Positions 47,241-57,408 of a DNA stretch of 64,000 nucleotides are shown here, piece after piece. The first letter of the stretch is position 1; each line of letters begins with the position of its first letter. The notes beneath the pieces were generated by a model that did no database searches, was not told the DNA's origin, and worked only from the letters and a program-made list of their open reading frames with translations. The DNA is from Thalassotalea litorea (GTDB lineage: Bacteria > Pseudomonadota > Gammaproteobacteria > Enterobacterales > Alteromonadaceae): assembly GCF_005843925.1 (NCBI RefSeq), contig NZ_VCBC01000012.1:119908-183907 (forward strand), given 5' to 3'. Made by a program: the position numbers and the translations under genes.

Positions 47241-47712
47241 GGGTTCGCCAATAGCAGGAATATGAGTTAGCAAGTATATCAGACAAAGTATCTGGACAAT
47301 TCACTTTCATTGCATTGGATTTGTTTTCAGTTGCGCTGATTGTACTGGTATTCGTGTTGCTGCCGATAAGATATTTTACTCGCCACCGTATGATTATTGT
47401 TTTTTATCAGTATCTTGTTGACGTTAAGTTATCCACACGACTTTGTTCGCGTTAAGTGGTTCACGCTAAGTGGTTCAATCGTGGTTCTACTTGTCGCTTA
47501 CAGCGAGTTGGCTCGCAGATATAAGGCATAGTCATAAAGCAAGGTCATAACCTATAACGCTATGCTCTATATGCAATTTCCATGGGTCTCGGAATGATTG
47601 TTAACTCATTGCTATTAAAAGGAAAATAAAAACCATTGCCTAAATTTACACAAGGCATTATGGTAGTACTTACAAACCTTACAAGCCAATAAAAAAGAGC
47701 AAGGATGTATCT
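47241..47712. other. Divergent intergenic region between dbpA and the TetR gene
   Basis: 472 bp without a gene. It holds a 14-bp imperfect tandem repeat, GTTAAGTGGTTCAC (47451-47464) and GCTAAGTGGTTCAA (47465-47478), with a third related GTTAAGTTATCCA at 47423-47435. It must contain promoters for both genes. No RNA gene recognised. Confidence 0.4.
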
Positions 47713-48369
47713 ATGGCACGGACAAGTTTGAAAAAAAGCCCTAAAGGTGAGCAAACTCGAGAAAGGATCCTTAATGCGGCGATTGAGGTTATTGCAAAGT
47801 CCGGTATTAAAGGGACAACCCATAGAGCTGTCGCACAGCAAGGACAAATCCAGCTATCTTTAACCACTTATTATTTCGTTGATATCCAACAACTGGTGCG
47901 TGAAGCAATTCAATTGAGTGCGGAACGGTTTGTTGCGGATAATACCAGTCAGTGGTTGCGTGGGTTTACGCTAATTGAAAGTTACACAGCGGCGGAGCGG
48001 CGTAAGGTCAGTGTCCGTAAACTGCTATGTGAGCAATTGAGTGATATAGCGTCTCGGCACATGTACGATAATATCATCAACCGCCCCACGGGCTTGGCGG
48101 TAGAACAGATATTTTTTACCGAAATGATGTTCTCTGAAGAATTAAAAGGTATTGCTTTTTCACACATTAAGCAGTTAAAACAACCATTTATAAAACTTTG
48201 TCGTTACTTTAATCGTATCGATCCGACGATCAATGCAGAATTAATGATGATCGCGTTCACTCGAATTCAGTATATGTATTTACCTTTGCCCCCACAAAGC
48301 GTTAAGATGAGTGAAATCAGGATGCTGGTCAAACGTCAACTTAGCTGGGTATTGGGGTTAAAAACCTAG
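47713..48369 (+). CDS. TetR-family transcriptional regulator
   Basis: 218 residues. N-terminal TetR helix-turn-helix at about residues 15-60 (TRERILNAAIEVIAKSGIKG, THRAVAQQGQIQLSLTTYYF). The C-terminal ligand domain is not assignable. It is 83 bp upstream of the aldehyde dehydrogenase gene in the same direction, so it probably controls that gene and itself. Ligand unknown; an aldehyde or fatty acid derivative would fit the context (inference). Confidence 0.88.
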   Translation: MARTSLKKSPKGEQTRERILNAAIEVIAKSGIKGTTHRAVAQQGQIQLSLTTYYFVDIQQLVREAIQLSAERFVADNTSQWLRGFTLIESYTAAERRKVSVRKLLCEQLSDIASRHMYDNIINRPTGLAVEQIFFTEMMFSEELKGIAFSHIKQLKQPFIKLCRYFNRIDPTINAELMMIAFTRIQYMYLPLPPQSVKMSEIRMLVKRQLSWVLGLKT

Positions 48370-48452
48370 TTCCAAGCGACGACCATCCCCCACTACCTCT
48401 CCTGTGATTAATCATAATCTTAAGACACACATTTTTATCCAGGAAGTCTATT

Positions 48453-49820
48453 TTGAACTATCAAGACATACTCGACCAACAACGTGTTTATTTTCAAACT
48501 AACGTTACTCGCGATCTCAACTGGCGTAAATCTCAGTTAGAGCAAATCAAGGCGATGGTTATTAACCATGAGGCCGAAATTATTCATGCACTGGAAAAGG
48601 ATTTAGGCAAGCCAGAGCAGGAATCTTGGATCACTGAAATCTCTTACGTCACGGGTGATGTGGACCATACCATTAAGCAATTGAAAAAATGGGCAAAACC
48701 TAGAAAGGTTGCAACGCCTATCGTTGCACAACCAGGATCATCCTATATCGTACCGGAACCACAAGGTAGCGTACTGATCATGGGAGCCTGGAACTACCCT
48801 CTACAACTGGTATTGGCACCACTTGTTGCCGTTATCGCCGCCGGTAACTGTGCTATCGTCAAACCTTCAGAAATGGCATTAAATGTTTCTAAATTATTGG
48901 CGACGATTATTCCCCTCTACCTCGATAAGCAGGCAGTCACAATTGTTGAAGGTGGAATCGAAGAATCTACACAGTTATTGAGCCTGAAATTCGATCACAT
49001 TATGTACACCGGAAATGGTCACGTAGGTCGAATTGTAATGGCTGCTGCGGCAAAACACCTGACGCCAGTCACGTTAGAGCTCGGTGGCAAAAGCCCTGTG
49101 TATATCGACCAAACCACAAATATGAAAATCACCGCCCGGCGTCTGGCCTGGGGTAAATGGATGAACGCCGGACAAACCTGTATTGCGCCCGACTATATAC
49201 TAACCCATAAATACATGGTTAAACCTTTGGTTGATGCCTTAACCAAAGAAGTCAGCGCCATGTTTGGAGATAATCCTCAGTTAAGTAAGAGTTACGGTCG
49301 AATCATCAACCCTCGCCACACTGAGAGATTGATTAGTTACCTCGACTCTGGAGAAATCGTGCTTGGCGGCAATCACTCAATTGAAGATTGTTATATTGAT
49401 CCGACCGTAGTGGTGAATCCAGAGCTGGACTCGAAGTTAATGACCGAGGAAATTTTTGGTCCGATATTACCAATCATCTGTGTTGAAGATTTTGCCAGCG
49501 CTAAGCAATTTGTGATCGAGCGTGATAAACCCTTGTCCGCTTACATCTTTACCAAAGACAATGAGCAAAAACAGCAATGGCAAAATGAAATTAGCGCCGG
49601 CAGTCAATGTATCAATGACGTTGTTATGTTCAATGCCGTTCCTGATTTGCCATTTGGTGGCACTGGCCCTAGCGGTATGGGGCAATATTCCGGAAAGTCT
49701 GGCTTCGATAATTTTTCGCATTTAAAATCCGTGTTAAAGCGTCCGTTTATGGCCGATTTACCAGTACGATTTGCGCCTTATAAAGACTGGAAGCTAAACT
49801 TCCTCAAAAAAATTCGCTAA
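48453..49820 (+). CDS. Aldehyde dehydrogenase, ALDH3/coniferyl-aldehyde type
   Basis: 455 residues, the short class-3 type lacking the C-terminal tail of longer ALDHs. Catalytic Glu in VTLELGGKSPVY, catalytic Cys in NAGQTCIAPDY, GNGHVGRIVM in place of the usual GSTxxG, and C-terminal PFGGTGPSGMGQYSGKSGF. Oxidises aldehydes to acids with NAD(P); ALDH3 members often act on fatty or aromatic aldehydes. The start is a TTG at 48453 with AGGAAG 6 nt upstream; no alternative ATG fits the family N-terminus. Ends in a basic stretch, possibly membrane-associated. Confidence 0.92.
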   Translation: MNYQDILDQQRVYFQTNVTRDLNWRKSQLEQIKAMVINHEAEIIHALEKDLGKPEQESWITEISYVTGDVDHTIKQLKKWAKPRKVATPIVAQPGSSYIVPEPQGSVLIMGAWNYPLQLVLAPLVAVIAAGNCAIVKPSEMALNVSKLLATIIPLYLDKQAVTIVEGGIEESTQLLSLKFDHIMYTGNGHVGRIVMAAAAKHLTPVTLELGGKSPVYIDQTTNMKITARRLAWGKWMNAGQTCIAPDYILTHKYMVKPLVDALTKEVSAMFGDNPQLSKSYGRIINPRHTERLISYLDSGEIVLGGNHSIEDCYIDPTVVVNPELDSKLMTEEIFGPILPIICVEDFASAKQFVIERDKPLSAYIFTKDNEQKQQWQNEISAGSQCINDVVMFNAVPDLPFGGTGPSGMGQYSGKSGFDNFSHLKSVLKRPFMADLPVRFAPYKDWKLNFLKKIR

Positions 49821-49842
49821 TTTCAATGAAATTAGGAAAATG

Positions 49843-49866
49843 AAAAAGCGCCATGGGGCGCTTTTT
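49843..49866 (+). terminator. Intrinsic terminator of the aldehyde dehydrogenase gene
   Basis: Arms AAAAAGCGCC (49843-49852) and GGCGCTTTTT (49857-49866), 4-nt loop, 23 bp after the stop. Confidence 0.9.
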
Positions 49867-49888
49867 GTTTGAATGTCAGAACTATTGT

Positions 49889-50173
49889 ATGAATAAACAA
49901 GCCAAACACGTTAAACAAATGCTCGAGCGACATCAGTCTTTAAATCATTTGGATGGCATTAGCGTAACCTCCCATGTCCAGCGTCAGGACGGTGACTGGT
50001 TCCTGAATACATTGATGTTGCAGGGCTATACGGTTGCTTTTAAATATCGACGGAAAAAAATGTACCAAAGCCTGAAGGGTCAAAAGGTGAATATTACCTA
50101 TTATCGAGCAACGGACATGGTTGCCGGATTGGAATTCGAATATATGAAAGTAACCCGCTTAAAACGATACTGA
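49889..50173 (+). CDS. Small hypothetical protein, 94 residues
   Basis: Start placed at the ATG at 49889 (MNKQAKHVKQMLERH); a longer frame from 49853 would begin inside the terminator hairpin and is rejected. Very basic C-terminal half (VAFKYRRKKMYQSLKGQKVN ... VTRLKRY) with alternating hydrophobics suggests a small beta-rich, possibly nucleic-acid-binding fold. No family recognised. No clear Shine-Dalgarno. Confidence 0.6.
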   Translation: MNKQAKHVKQMLERHQSLNHLDGISVTSHVQRQDGDWFLNTLMLQGYTVAFKYRRKKMYQSLKGQKVNITYYRATDMVAGLEFEYMKVTRLKRY

Positions 50174-50405
50174 CCCAATAACCGGCGGCTTCTCAGGAGT
50201 CAAAGCGCCCTCCCTGCCTTCATGATGTTTGATTTAGAACATTTTTACCGCGTATTTTATAAACAACTCTTGATTATTTCTTGTACATACTACATAAATA
50301 TAACTGTGCCTTATTAAAATTATAATAAAACCATAACAATAAAGGCGACAACAGCGAGCATACATAGTTGTGCTTAACTGGGGATAGCGAAAGAGGAAGA
50401 AGACA

Positions 50406-51005
50406 ATGATCCTAAATCATATCTGGGGTATCTACGCCCATCCGCGTCAAGAATGGAATGAAATCGATTCCCGTCATGAAGGTATCGCCTATAGCATGGC
50501 ACACATCCTGATTGTGGCGTTAATACCTGCAATTTGCGGCTACTTTGCCGCTGCCCACATCGGCTGGAGGATTGGCGCCGGTGATCCAATTATGCTCACA
50601 AAATCCAGTGCCATGCTTCTGGCTGGCTCTATGTATTGTGCCATTATCGTGTCGATGGCGGCATTAACCGGGCTTATTCATTGGATGGCAAAGACATTCG
50701 ATGCAAATCCAAATATTTCCCAATCTCTTGAGCTTGCCGCTTATGCGTCAACGCCAGTGCTGATGGTGGGCATTGCCGCGCTTTATCCGGTATTATGGGT
50801 ATTTTCCATTGCCGGTATGATTGCGGTGGCTTACTCGGTTTACCTATTGTATTCCGGCACACCGATTCTGATGCACATTCCTGAAGAGAAAGGGTTTATT
50901 TATGCAAGTTCGGTGGTTACGTGTGGATTAGTGTTACTCGTTTGTATACTTGCGGCAACGGCAATGGCCTGGACACTGGGCTTTGGTCCTGAATTTACCG
51001 GTTAA
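50406..51005 (+). CDS. YIP1-family inner-membrane protein
   Basis: 199 residues with five hydrophobic segments: MAHILIVALIPAICGYFAAA, AMLLAGSMYCAIIVSMAALT, TPVLMVGIAALYPVLWVFSI and two more. N-terminal motif HIWGIYAHPRQEWNEI is characteristic of bacterial YIP1 domain proteins (Trp-Pro near the first helix). Role unknown in bacteria. A well placed AGAGGAAGA precedes the ATG. A bidirectional terminator follows. Confidence 0.85.
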   Translation: MILNHIWGIYAHPRQEWNEIDSRHEGIAYSMAHILIVALIPAICGYFAAAHIGWRIGAGDPIMLTKSSAMLLAGSMYCAIIVSMAALTGLIHWMAKTFDANPNISQSLELAAYASTPVLMVGIAALYPVLWVFSIAGMIAVAYSVYLLYSGTPILMHIPEEKGFIYASSVVTCGLVLLVCILAATAMAWTLGFGPEFTG

Positions 51006-51030
51006 CGTTTCCCCTAAAAGGTTACATATA

Positions 51031-51058
51031 AAAAAAGGCGCTAATAGCGCCTTTTTTT
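51031..51058. terminator. Bidirectional terminator between the YIP1 gene and purF
   Basis: Arms GGCGCT (51037-51042) and AGCGCC (51046-51051), 3-nt loop, A6 before and T7 after. It serves both convergent genes. Confidence 0.9.
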
Positions 51059-51086
51059 TATGATTGGATAACGAAACCTTAGTCGG

Positions 51087-52604
51087 TTACTCGCTACCTT
51101 CATTATGTAAGTCCAAAATCGAATCCGCTTCTTTATCGGATTGCTCTTTACTTTCATTGTTGCGCATAGCATCCAGTTTTTCGAGATAGCTATGATCAAT
51201 ATCGTTGGTGATATACGTGCCATTAAAAACAGAAGTTTCAAATTCTTTAATGTCTTTATTGCCTTTACCAACGGCGGCAACCAAATCTTTCAGGTCCTGA
51301 AAGATCAGCTTGTCAGCGCCAATTAACTCACAAATATCTTCGAGTTCGCGACCATGAGCAATTAATTCTGTTGCCGATGGCATATCGATTCCATAGACAT
51401 TCGGGAAACGCACTTCTGGCGCTGCTGAGGCAAAATACACTTTTTTCGCGCCGGCATTACGAGCCATTTCAATGATTTGTTCAGAGGTCGTTCCACGTAC
51501 AATCGAATCATCGACAAGTAATACGTTCTTGCCTTTAAATTCTTCCGATATCGCATTGAGTTTACGTTTCACTGACTTTTTGCGCTCCGCCTGACCCGGC
51601 ATAATAAATGTGCGGCCTACATAGCGGTTTTTCACAAATCCCTGACGATAAGGAACGTCTAGATGCTGGGCGATTTGCAAGGCAATATCATTGGATGTTT
51701 CTGGGATCGGGATAACCACATCGATATCAACGTCATCCCATTCCTTAGAAATTTTGTTACCCAGGGCAGTACCCATTTCCACACGAGATGCGTAAACAGA
51801 CATTTTATCAATGGTCGAATCTGGGCGGGCAAAATAAACAAACTCGAAAAGACATGGGTTGTAGGTCGGGTTTTGAGCACATTGGCTTGAAAATAATTGC
51901 CCGTCTTCGCTAATATAAATCGCTTCACCGGGTGCCACATCACGAATAAACTCAAAATCGCAGGCATCGAGCGCGACCGACTCAGATGCGACCATATACT
52001 CCACACCACGTTCGGTTTCACGTTTACCGAAGACCAATGGACGGATACCATGCGGGTCACGAAAAGCAACCATACCATGGCCGATAATCAATGCCACGGT
52101 TGCATAAGCGCCTCGAACCAGATTGTGAACCTGACTCACTGCGTGAAAAATATCTTCCGCGGTTAACTCGAGATTTTCAGCCTGCTGAAGCTCATGAGCA
52201 AAAATATTTAATAATAATTCGGAATCGGACGTGGTATTTACGTGACGGCGGGCTTTGTTATAAAGCCAGGATTTTAACTCTTCCGCATTAGTCAGATTAC
52301 CATTATGGGCTAATGACAGGCCGTAAGGAGAGTTGGCATAAAATGGTTGAGCTTCTGAAGAGCTGGAAGTACCGGCGGTTGGATAACGTACATGACCAAT
52401 ACCAATATCCCCTTGCAAACGCAGCATATGGCGGGTGTGAAATACATCTTTTACCAAACCATTGGCTTTGCGAAGCCTGAAGGTATTATCACTAATTGTA
52501 ACGATACCAGCAGCGTCCTGGCCTCGATGTTGAATTACGGTTAAACCATCATATAGAGCTTGGCTAACGGGCGACTGGCCTACAATGCCAACAATACCAC
52601 ACAT
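51087..52604 (-). CDS. purF: Amidophosphoribosyltransferase
   Basis: 505 residues (E. coli 505). First committed step of purine synthesis: glutamine plus PRPP gives 5-phosphoribosylamine. N-terminal nucleophile Cys2 exposed after Met removal ([12 protein letters not shown]); PRPP-binding motif [16 protein letters not shown]. Expected to be repressed by PurR, but no operator was identified. Terminal gene of the accD-folC-dedD-cvpA-purF series, 27 bp after cvpA. Confidence 0.97.
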   Translation of the reverse strand: MCGIVGIVGQSPVSQALYDGLTVIQHRGQDAAGIVTISDNTFRLRKANGLVKDVFHTRHMLRLQGDIGIGHVRYPTAGTSSSSEAQPFYANSPYGLSLAHNGNLTNAEELKSWLYNKARRHVNTTSDSELLLNIFAHELQQAENLELTAEDIFHAVSQVHNLVRGAYATVALIIGHGMVAFRDPHGIRPLVFGKRETERGVEYMVASESVALDACDFEFIRDVAPGEAIYISEDGQLFSSQCAQNPTYNPCLFEFVYFARPDSTIDKMSVYASRVEMGTALGNKISKEWDDVDIDVVIPIPETSNDIALQIAQHLDVPYRQGFVKNRYVGRTFIMPGQAERKKSVKRKLNAISEEFKGKNVLLVDDSIVRGTTSEQIIEMARNAGAKKVYFASAAPEVRFPNVYGIDMPSATELIAHGRELEDICELIGADKLIFQDLKDLVAAVGKGNKDIKEFETSVFNGTYITNDIDHSYLEKLDAMRNNESKEQSDKEADSILDLHNEGSE

Positions 52605-52631
52605 GAAATATATTCTCCGAAAATATCTTAA

Positions 52632-53114
52632 CTAAGATAGAAAGCTTGATGAGGATTCTACATAAGCAAAAAACCACTCTATCACTACCCTAAATTCGGG
52701 AATTAACATGGAATCCTGCCACCATTGTGAAGACGGTGCCGGTGTAAATACATCCAGAAAGAATAAAGCGGCACTGGCAACTAAAACGCCGCGCAAAGCC
52801 CCAAATACTAACCCCAGTACTCGATCGGTTCCTGTTAATCCCGTTTTGTCTACCAGTTGCCCTATGATGTAATTTATCATGGCGCCCAGTATTAAGGTTG
52901 CAACAAATAATATGCCGATGGCAGCAGCGTTACGCAGTACATCGTCCTGAATGTTGACGAGATATCCGGCAAGTTGTTGATAGAAAGTACTAGCAACAAA
53001 AAACGCACAGACCCAAATCGCCAATGAGACTGCTTCCTTAACAAACCCTCTCACCAGGGAGATCAGCATAGAAATACCAATCAGTGTCAATATCAGGTAG
53101 TCAACCCAAACCAT
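52632..53114 (-). CDS. cvpA: CvpA family membrane protein
   Basis: 160 residues (E. coli 162), four transmembrane helices (YLILTLIGISMLISLVRGF first). Named for colicin V production; linked to envelope homeostasis in several enterics. Order cvpA-purF as in E. coli. Confidence 0.94.
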   Translation of the reverse strand: MVWVDYLILTLIGISMLISLVRGFVKEAVSLAIWVCAFFVASTFYQQLAGYLVNIQDDVLRNAAAIGILFVATLILGAMINYIIGQLVDKTGLTGTDRVLGLVFGALRGVLVASAALFFLDVFTPAPSSQWWQDSMLIPEFRVVIEWFFAYVESSSSFLS

Positions 53115-53281
53115 TTGTCGTCATCCTATTCGTTACGCGGCGCATTCTAACAGAATCCGTGCTTTACATACTAATCATTTGTGGCAATTTTGTGTAAACA
53201 AAATGCTTCAACAATTGCGCTCATCGGTTTACTCAACTGCTGGTTGTGGCACTTATCAAGGCTCACTTAATAATGAAAAAT

Positions 53282-53929
53282 TTAACTCAACGGATCGAAT
53301 TTCGCGATTCGTCCCTGAACACCGGTTAGTTGTTGCAGTTTACTTAACTCTGCTTCTAATAACGCCTTATTAACCGCGGGACCAATAAAGACTTTTGTCA
53401 GTGTCCCCGTCTGGGTTTTCACCGGCCGGGTAAACACGGTGTAACCGGCTTTTCGTAATTTTTGTTGCAACTGCTCGACATTGTTCTTATGACGAAAGCT
53501 CCCCAACTGGATGACCCAGCCTGCCGCTTTTCCTGTCACTTTTGTCTGCGCTGACGGTTTGGTCGTAACTTTGGCTACGACGGTTTTGTTGGGATCAATC
53601 GCATTGGTCTTTGCTGGTTCAGCGATGGTTGTTTTCGCACTTTGGTCTTTAACAAGAGGTGTGTCGCTAGCTGGATTAGACGTCGTTACGGCCTCATCAT
53701 CCATCGCCTGCTCTTGGCTTACCGGCTCAAGTTTGGCCTTATCTAACAGCGCCTGCTCATTCATCGCAGGGATCTCAACAACCGCAAGTGCGTCTGGAGC
53801 GGGTGGAATTTCCTCAAACTGAGATTGATAGGCTTTTTTCTCGCCATCAAGGAATTCAGGTAAAAATATCACCGCCGCAGCAGCGACAATAATGGTACCG
53901 ACCAGTCTATTTTGAAATGGCGTCGACAA
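53282..53929 (-). CDS. dedD: SPOR domain cell-division protein DedD
   Basis: 215 residues (E. coli 220). Short cytoplasmic start, one TM helix (LVGTIIVAAAAVIFLPEFL), a periplasmic low-complexity Pro/Ala/Lys linker and a C-terminal SPOR domain at about 138-213 (GWVIQLGSFRHKNNVEQL ... VFIGPAV). SPOR domains bind denuded septal peptidoglycan. It starts 9 bp after folC ends. Confidence 0.93.
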   Translation of the reverse strand: MSTPFQNRLVGTIIVAAAAVIFLPEFLDGEKKAYQSQFEEIPPAPDALAVVEIPAMNEQALLDKAKLEPVSQEQAMDDEAVTTSNPASDTPLVKDQSAKTTIAEPAKTNAIDPNKTVVAKVTTKPSAQTKVTGKAAGWVIQLGSFRHKNNVEQLQQKLRKAGYTVFTRPVKTQTGTLTKVFIGPAVNKALLEAELSKLQQLTGVQGRIAKFDPLS

Positions 53930-53938
53930 AGGGGCTCC

Positions 53939-55213
53939 TTAGATGCATGATTTTTTAAATTCAGCGACGGTAAAAAAAGAACCGAACACCAAAATCATGT
54001 CGTTTTTATTGGCATTTTCTTTTGCTATTTTAAAGCCATCCGAAACATTGTCAAAGCCAATACTGCTTACATTGATATTTCGTAACTCTTGGACCAGTAG
54101 ATCTGCGGTTGCACCTCTTGGTACACCAAGAGTTACCGGGTACCAGGCACTAACCTGATTGGTGAGTGCTTGCAGTGTCGAAGCAATATCTTTATCCCCT
54201 AACATGCCAACAATTGCATGTACGCGAGTGTAGCCTTTGGCTGCGATCACTTTGGCCAAATGCCTTGCAGCGTGCGGGTTATGGGCGACATCCAGGATGA
54301 TATCCGGTGCTTGACTTACAAGCTCTGTTCGACCCGCAACCCGGGTGTTGTCAATCCAGCGGTTAACCCGAGCACTGTTGATTTGACTGGCAATGTCATC
54401 AGAAAGTACGGTTAAGGTCATTAATCCGGTCGCGACATTATCTTGTGGAATATATGGCGCATCGAGCCCAGAAAGAGAAAGGTGCTCACTTTGCCATTGC
54501 CAGGACCTATCCGCATTGGAGCTATGGCTAAACTGCATATTGCGATAATAACCAACACAGTCCAATTCGCTCAGATACTGAAACACTTGCTGCGGCAAGT
54601 CCGGTTCGCCAATGATTGCCGGGCGTCCAACTCGACAGATTCCGGCCTTTTCCAGGCCAATGCTTGCGCGATCATTGCCTAAGAATTGTTGGTGATCCAA
54701 ATCAATACTTGTAATAACAGACAAATCGGCGTCGATAATGTTTGTTGCATCCAATCGCCCGCCAAGCCCGACTTCTAACAAAACAAAATCGACATCTGAT
54801 TGCTGACAAATAAGCAATGCCGCTAATGTGGTGTATTCATAATAGGTTAGGGATATTTGTGCTCGGGCGGTTTCAATCTTTCTGAACGCTTGAATTAACG
54901 CTTGATCGTTAACGAGAGAACGATTGAAGCGCAGCCGTTCATTAAATTTATCAATATGCGGGGATGAATAAACGGCAACTCGAAAGCCAAGATCAATCAG
55001 TGCCGTTTCGATAAATGCACAACTGGTACCTTTGCCATTGGTACCACCAACGGTTATCACCTTTTTGGCATCAAGGTTGATGTTCAAGCGGTTTTTGACT
55101 TCCCCGATCCGATCTAAAGTCATATCAATTTCAAGTGAATGGATAGACTCTAAATAAAAAAGCCACTCATCCAGGGTAGTCATAGATAAGTGGCCTTGGT
55201 TTTGTTTATTCAT
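53939..55213 (-). CDS. folC: Dihydrofolate synthase/folylpolyglutamate synthase
   Basis: 424 residues (E. coli 422). Bifunctional Mur-ligase-type enzyme: P-loop VGGTNGKGTSCAFIE, EVGLGGRLDATNIID and the C-terminal VLDVAHNPHAARHL-like region (seen here as ILDVAHNPHAARHLAKV). Start at 55213, 7 bp after accD; an internal ATG at 55183 is possible. Confidence 0.95.
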   Translation of the reverse strand: MNKQNQGHLSMTTLDEWLFYLESIHSLEIDMTLDRIGEVKNRLNINLDAKKVITVGGTNGKGTSCAFIETALIDLGFRVAVYSSPHIDKFNERLRFNRSLVNDQALIQAFRKIETARAQISLTYYEYTTLAALLICQQSDVDFVLLEVGLGGRLDATNIIDADLSVITSIDLDHQQFLGNDRASIGLEKAGICRVGRPAIIGEPDLPQQVFQYLSELDCVGYYRNMQFSHSSNADRSWQWQSEHLSLSGLDAPYIPQDNVATGLMTLTVLSDDIASQINSARVNRWIDNTRVAGRTELVSQAPDIILDVAHNPHAARHLAKVIAAKGYTRVHAIVGMLGDKDIASTLQALTNQVSAWYPVTLGVPRGATADLLVQELRNINVSSIGFDNVSDGFKIAKENANKNDMILVFGSFFTVAEFKKSCI

Positions 55214-55220
55214 AAACCAA

Positions 55221-56087
55221 CTATTTTATTACAGGTTCGTCAATTCCCATAAATTTGGCAATCATGCGAGCGAGTGTGTCACGCATTTCGCGACGATCAA
55301 CGATTAAGTCAATCGCACCATGTTCCAATAAGAATTCTGAACGCTGGAAACCTTCAGGGAGCTTTTCACGAACCGTTTGTTCGATAACTCGAGGGCCAGC
55401 GAAACCGATTAAGGCTTTTGGCTCAGCAACGTTAATATCACCAAGCATTGCCAAACTGGCACTGACACCACCCATGGTCGGATCCGTTAAAACCGAAACG
55501 TAAGGTAAGCCTTGCTCACTCATTTTTGCGAGCGCAGCACTGGTTTTTGCCATTTGCATCAAAGACATAAGCGCTTCTTGCATACGCGCCCCACCACTCG
55601 CAGAAAAACAGATTAATGGCAAGTTCTCTTTTAGGCAGATTTCCGCAGCTTGAACAAATCGAGCGCCGACAACCGACGCCATTGAACCGCCTAGAAATGC
55701 AAACTCAAATGCCGCCACAACGACCGGCATCCCACCAAGCTCACCTTTCAAGATCACAATTGCATCTTTCTCGCCGGTATTTTTTTGCGCCGCGGCAATC
55801 CGATCTTTATATCGTTTGGAATCCTTAAACTTCAACTTATCCTGAGGCTCAAGTTCTGCGCCGATCTCGACTTTTTCACCCGCATCCAGAAAAGATTCCA
55901 GACGTTTGCGCGCAGTTAAGCGCATATGATGATCACACTTTGGACAAACGCCAAGTTGACGCTCTAGCTCTACTTTATATAAAACCGCATTACATGAAGA
56001 ACACTTACTCCAGACGCCTTCCGGTATATTGTGCTTACTGGAAGTGGACGTTTTGGCTTTAGGTAGAATTTTTTCAATCCAGCTCAT
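55221..56087 (-). CDS. accD: Acetyl-CoA carboxylase carboxyltransferase subunit beta
   Basis: 288 residues from the ATG at 56087 ([14 protein letters not shown]), the family N-terminus (E. coli 304). An in-frame extension up to 56165 (26 residues) exists but is not family-like; neither start has a good ribosome binding site. C4 zinc ribbon [12 protein letters not shown] ... [13 protein letters not shown], then the carboxyltransferase core with [20 protein letters not shown]. With AccA it forms malonyl-CoA for fatty acid synthesis. Confidence 0.95.
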   Translation of the reverse strand: MSWIEKILPKAKTSTSSKHNIPEGVWSKCSSCNAVLYKVELERQLGVCPKCDHHMRLTARKRLESFLDAGEKVEIGAELEPQDKLKFKDSKRYKDRIAAAQKNTGEKDAIVILKGELGGMPVVVAAFEFAFLGGSMASVVGARFVQAAEICLKENLPLICFSASGGARMQEALMSLMQMAKTSAALAKMSEQGLPYVSVLTDPTMGGVSASLAMLGDINVAEPKALIGFAGPRVIEQTVREKLPEGFQRSEFLLEHGAIDLIVDRREMRDTLARMIAKFMGIDEPVIK

Positions 56088-56401
56088 GGGTAATTTATGC
56101 CTATTTTTGGTTACTGGGGCTAGATGAACAACCCGTTCAAACTCAGTTGGTTCGGCCATATTCAAAGCACAGCCGAAACGTAATTTTTTATAAACGCCAA
56201 TTAAACCACACTTTTGCTAATGAACTGTAGCAAAAACTGGTCAGCGTTGTTTTATCGCGTATCCAAAACTATCGAAAATGTTTGTTCACTGCGCTTTACC
56301 AAGGCTAAAAAAATGGGATCTAACCGTTCACCTAACCATTTAAATTGCTATTAGTATAGTGCTCAATAGGTGAATATTGCCGACAACGTCGGTTAAAGCC
56401 G

Positions 56402-57193
56402 TTAATTTTGGTTGTCTAGGAATAGCGGGCCCATCGCTGTTTTCGGTAATTGAAACTCTTCAGGGTAATCAACATCAACAAAATAGAGGCCTCCAGAGGG
56501 TGCAGTCATTCCTGCCTGGCAACGGTTTTTCAGATACAACACTTCGCCAATCCAACTCACTTCCTCAACGCCACGGCCAACACGTATCAGACTACCAGCA
56601 ATATTGCGAACCATATGGTGCAAGAATGCATTCGCTTTAATATCAATGATCACGTAGTCGCCCTGACGAGAAACATTACAGTGGTGCACCGTTCGCAATG
56701 GCGAATGGGCCTGACAATGGACAGTACGAAAGGAAGTAAAATCATGACGACCGATGAGTTGTTGCGCCGCCTCATGCATTAATGACTCGTCGAGTTCGAA
56801 ATGGCAATGGCTTAGCCCTTTTAGGAGGATAGCCGGGCGATATGGGCTGTTGTATATCACATAACGATAACGGCGCGCTGTGGCGCTAAACCGGGCGTGA
56901 AAATTATCGCTGACAGGATGGCTCCATTTCACCGCGATATCTTTAGGGAGCAAGGTATTCATACCTAACGTCCAGGCTGCCGGACCACGATCATGGGGGG
57001 AGTCAAAGTGAATCACCTGCCCTGTGCCATGGACACCGGTATCGGTACGTCCTGCACAGACAATTTCGGTCGGCGCATTGACGATTCTCGATAATGCTTT
57101 TTCGATTTCGCCCTGTACGCTTATCACTTGTTTTTGTCGTTGCCAGCCACAATAGCGGCTACCATCGTACTCTATTCCCAATGCAAACCGCAT
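56402..57193 (-). CDS. truA: tRNA pseudouridine synthase A (positions 38-40)
   Basis: 263 residues from the ATG at 57193 with GGGGG 5 nt upstream (E. coli 270); a 16-residue upstream extension is rejected. Motifs: [19 protein letters not shown], catalytic Asp in [18 protein letters not shown], and [19 protein letters not shown]. Confidence 0.96.
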   Translation of the reverse strand: MRFALGIEYDGSRYCGWQRQKQVISVQGEIEKALSRIVNAPTEIVCAGRTDTGVHGTGQVIHFDSPHDRGPAAWTLGMNTLLPKDIAVKWSHPVSDNFHARFSATARRYRYVIYNSPYRPAILLKGLSHCHFELDESLMHEAAQQLIGRHDFTSFRTVHCQAHSPLRTVHHCNVSRQGDYVIIDIKANAFLHHMVRNIAGSLIRVGRGVEEVSWIGEVLYLKNRCQAGMTAPSGGLYFVDVDYPEEFQLPKTAMGPLFLDNQN

Positions 57194-57361
57194 CTTACCC
57201 CCTTTCAGAATTTGACGCGCATTATCGTCTATTTCAGCCAATTACGAAAGAAGTTTGCCGATTCAGCAATAATTTAAAACCTCAGGCAACGCGGACAAAT
57301 ACCAATTTTCGCCATTGAGCCCTTCCCTAACGTATTCACTATTCCTGTGGTTAAACGATAA

Positions 57362-57390
57362 AAAAATACCGGCGAAAGCCGGTATTTTAT
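57362..57390 (-). terminator. Intrinsic terminator of fimV
   Basis: Arms AAAAATACCGGC (57362-57373) and GCCGGTATTTT (57378-57388) closed by a GAAA loop; T-tract on the minus strand. It lies 19 bp past the fimV stop. Confidence 0.9.
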
Positions 57391-57408
57391 CGAAATCATG
57401 ATGACGCG

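Noticed and set aside
49853..49888. Start of the 94-residue protein at 49853
   Set aside because: It begins within the aldehyde dehydrogenase terminator hairpin.
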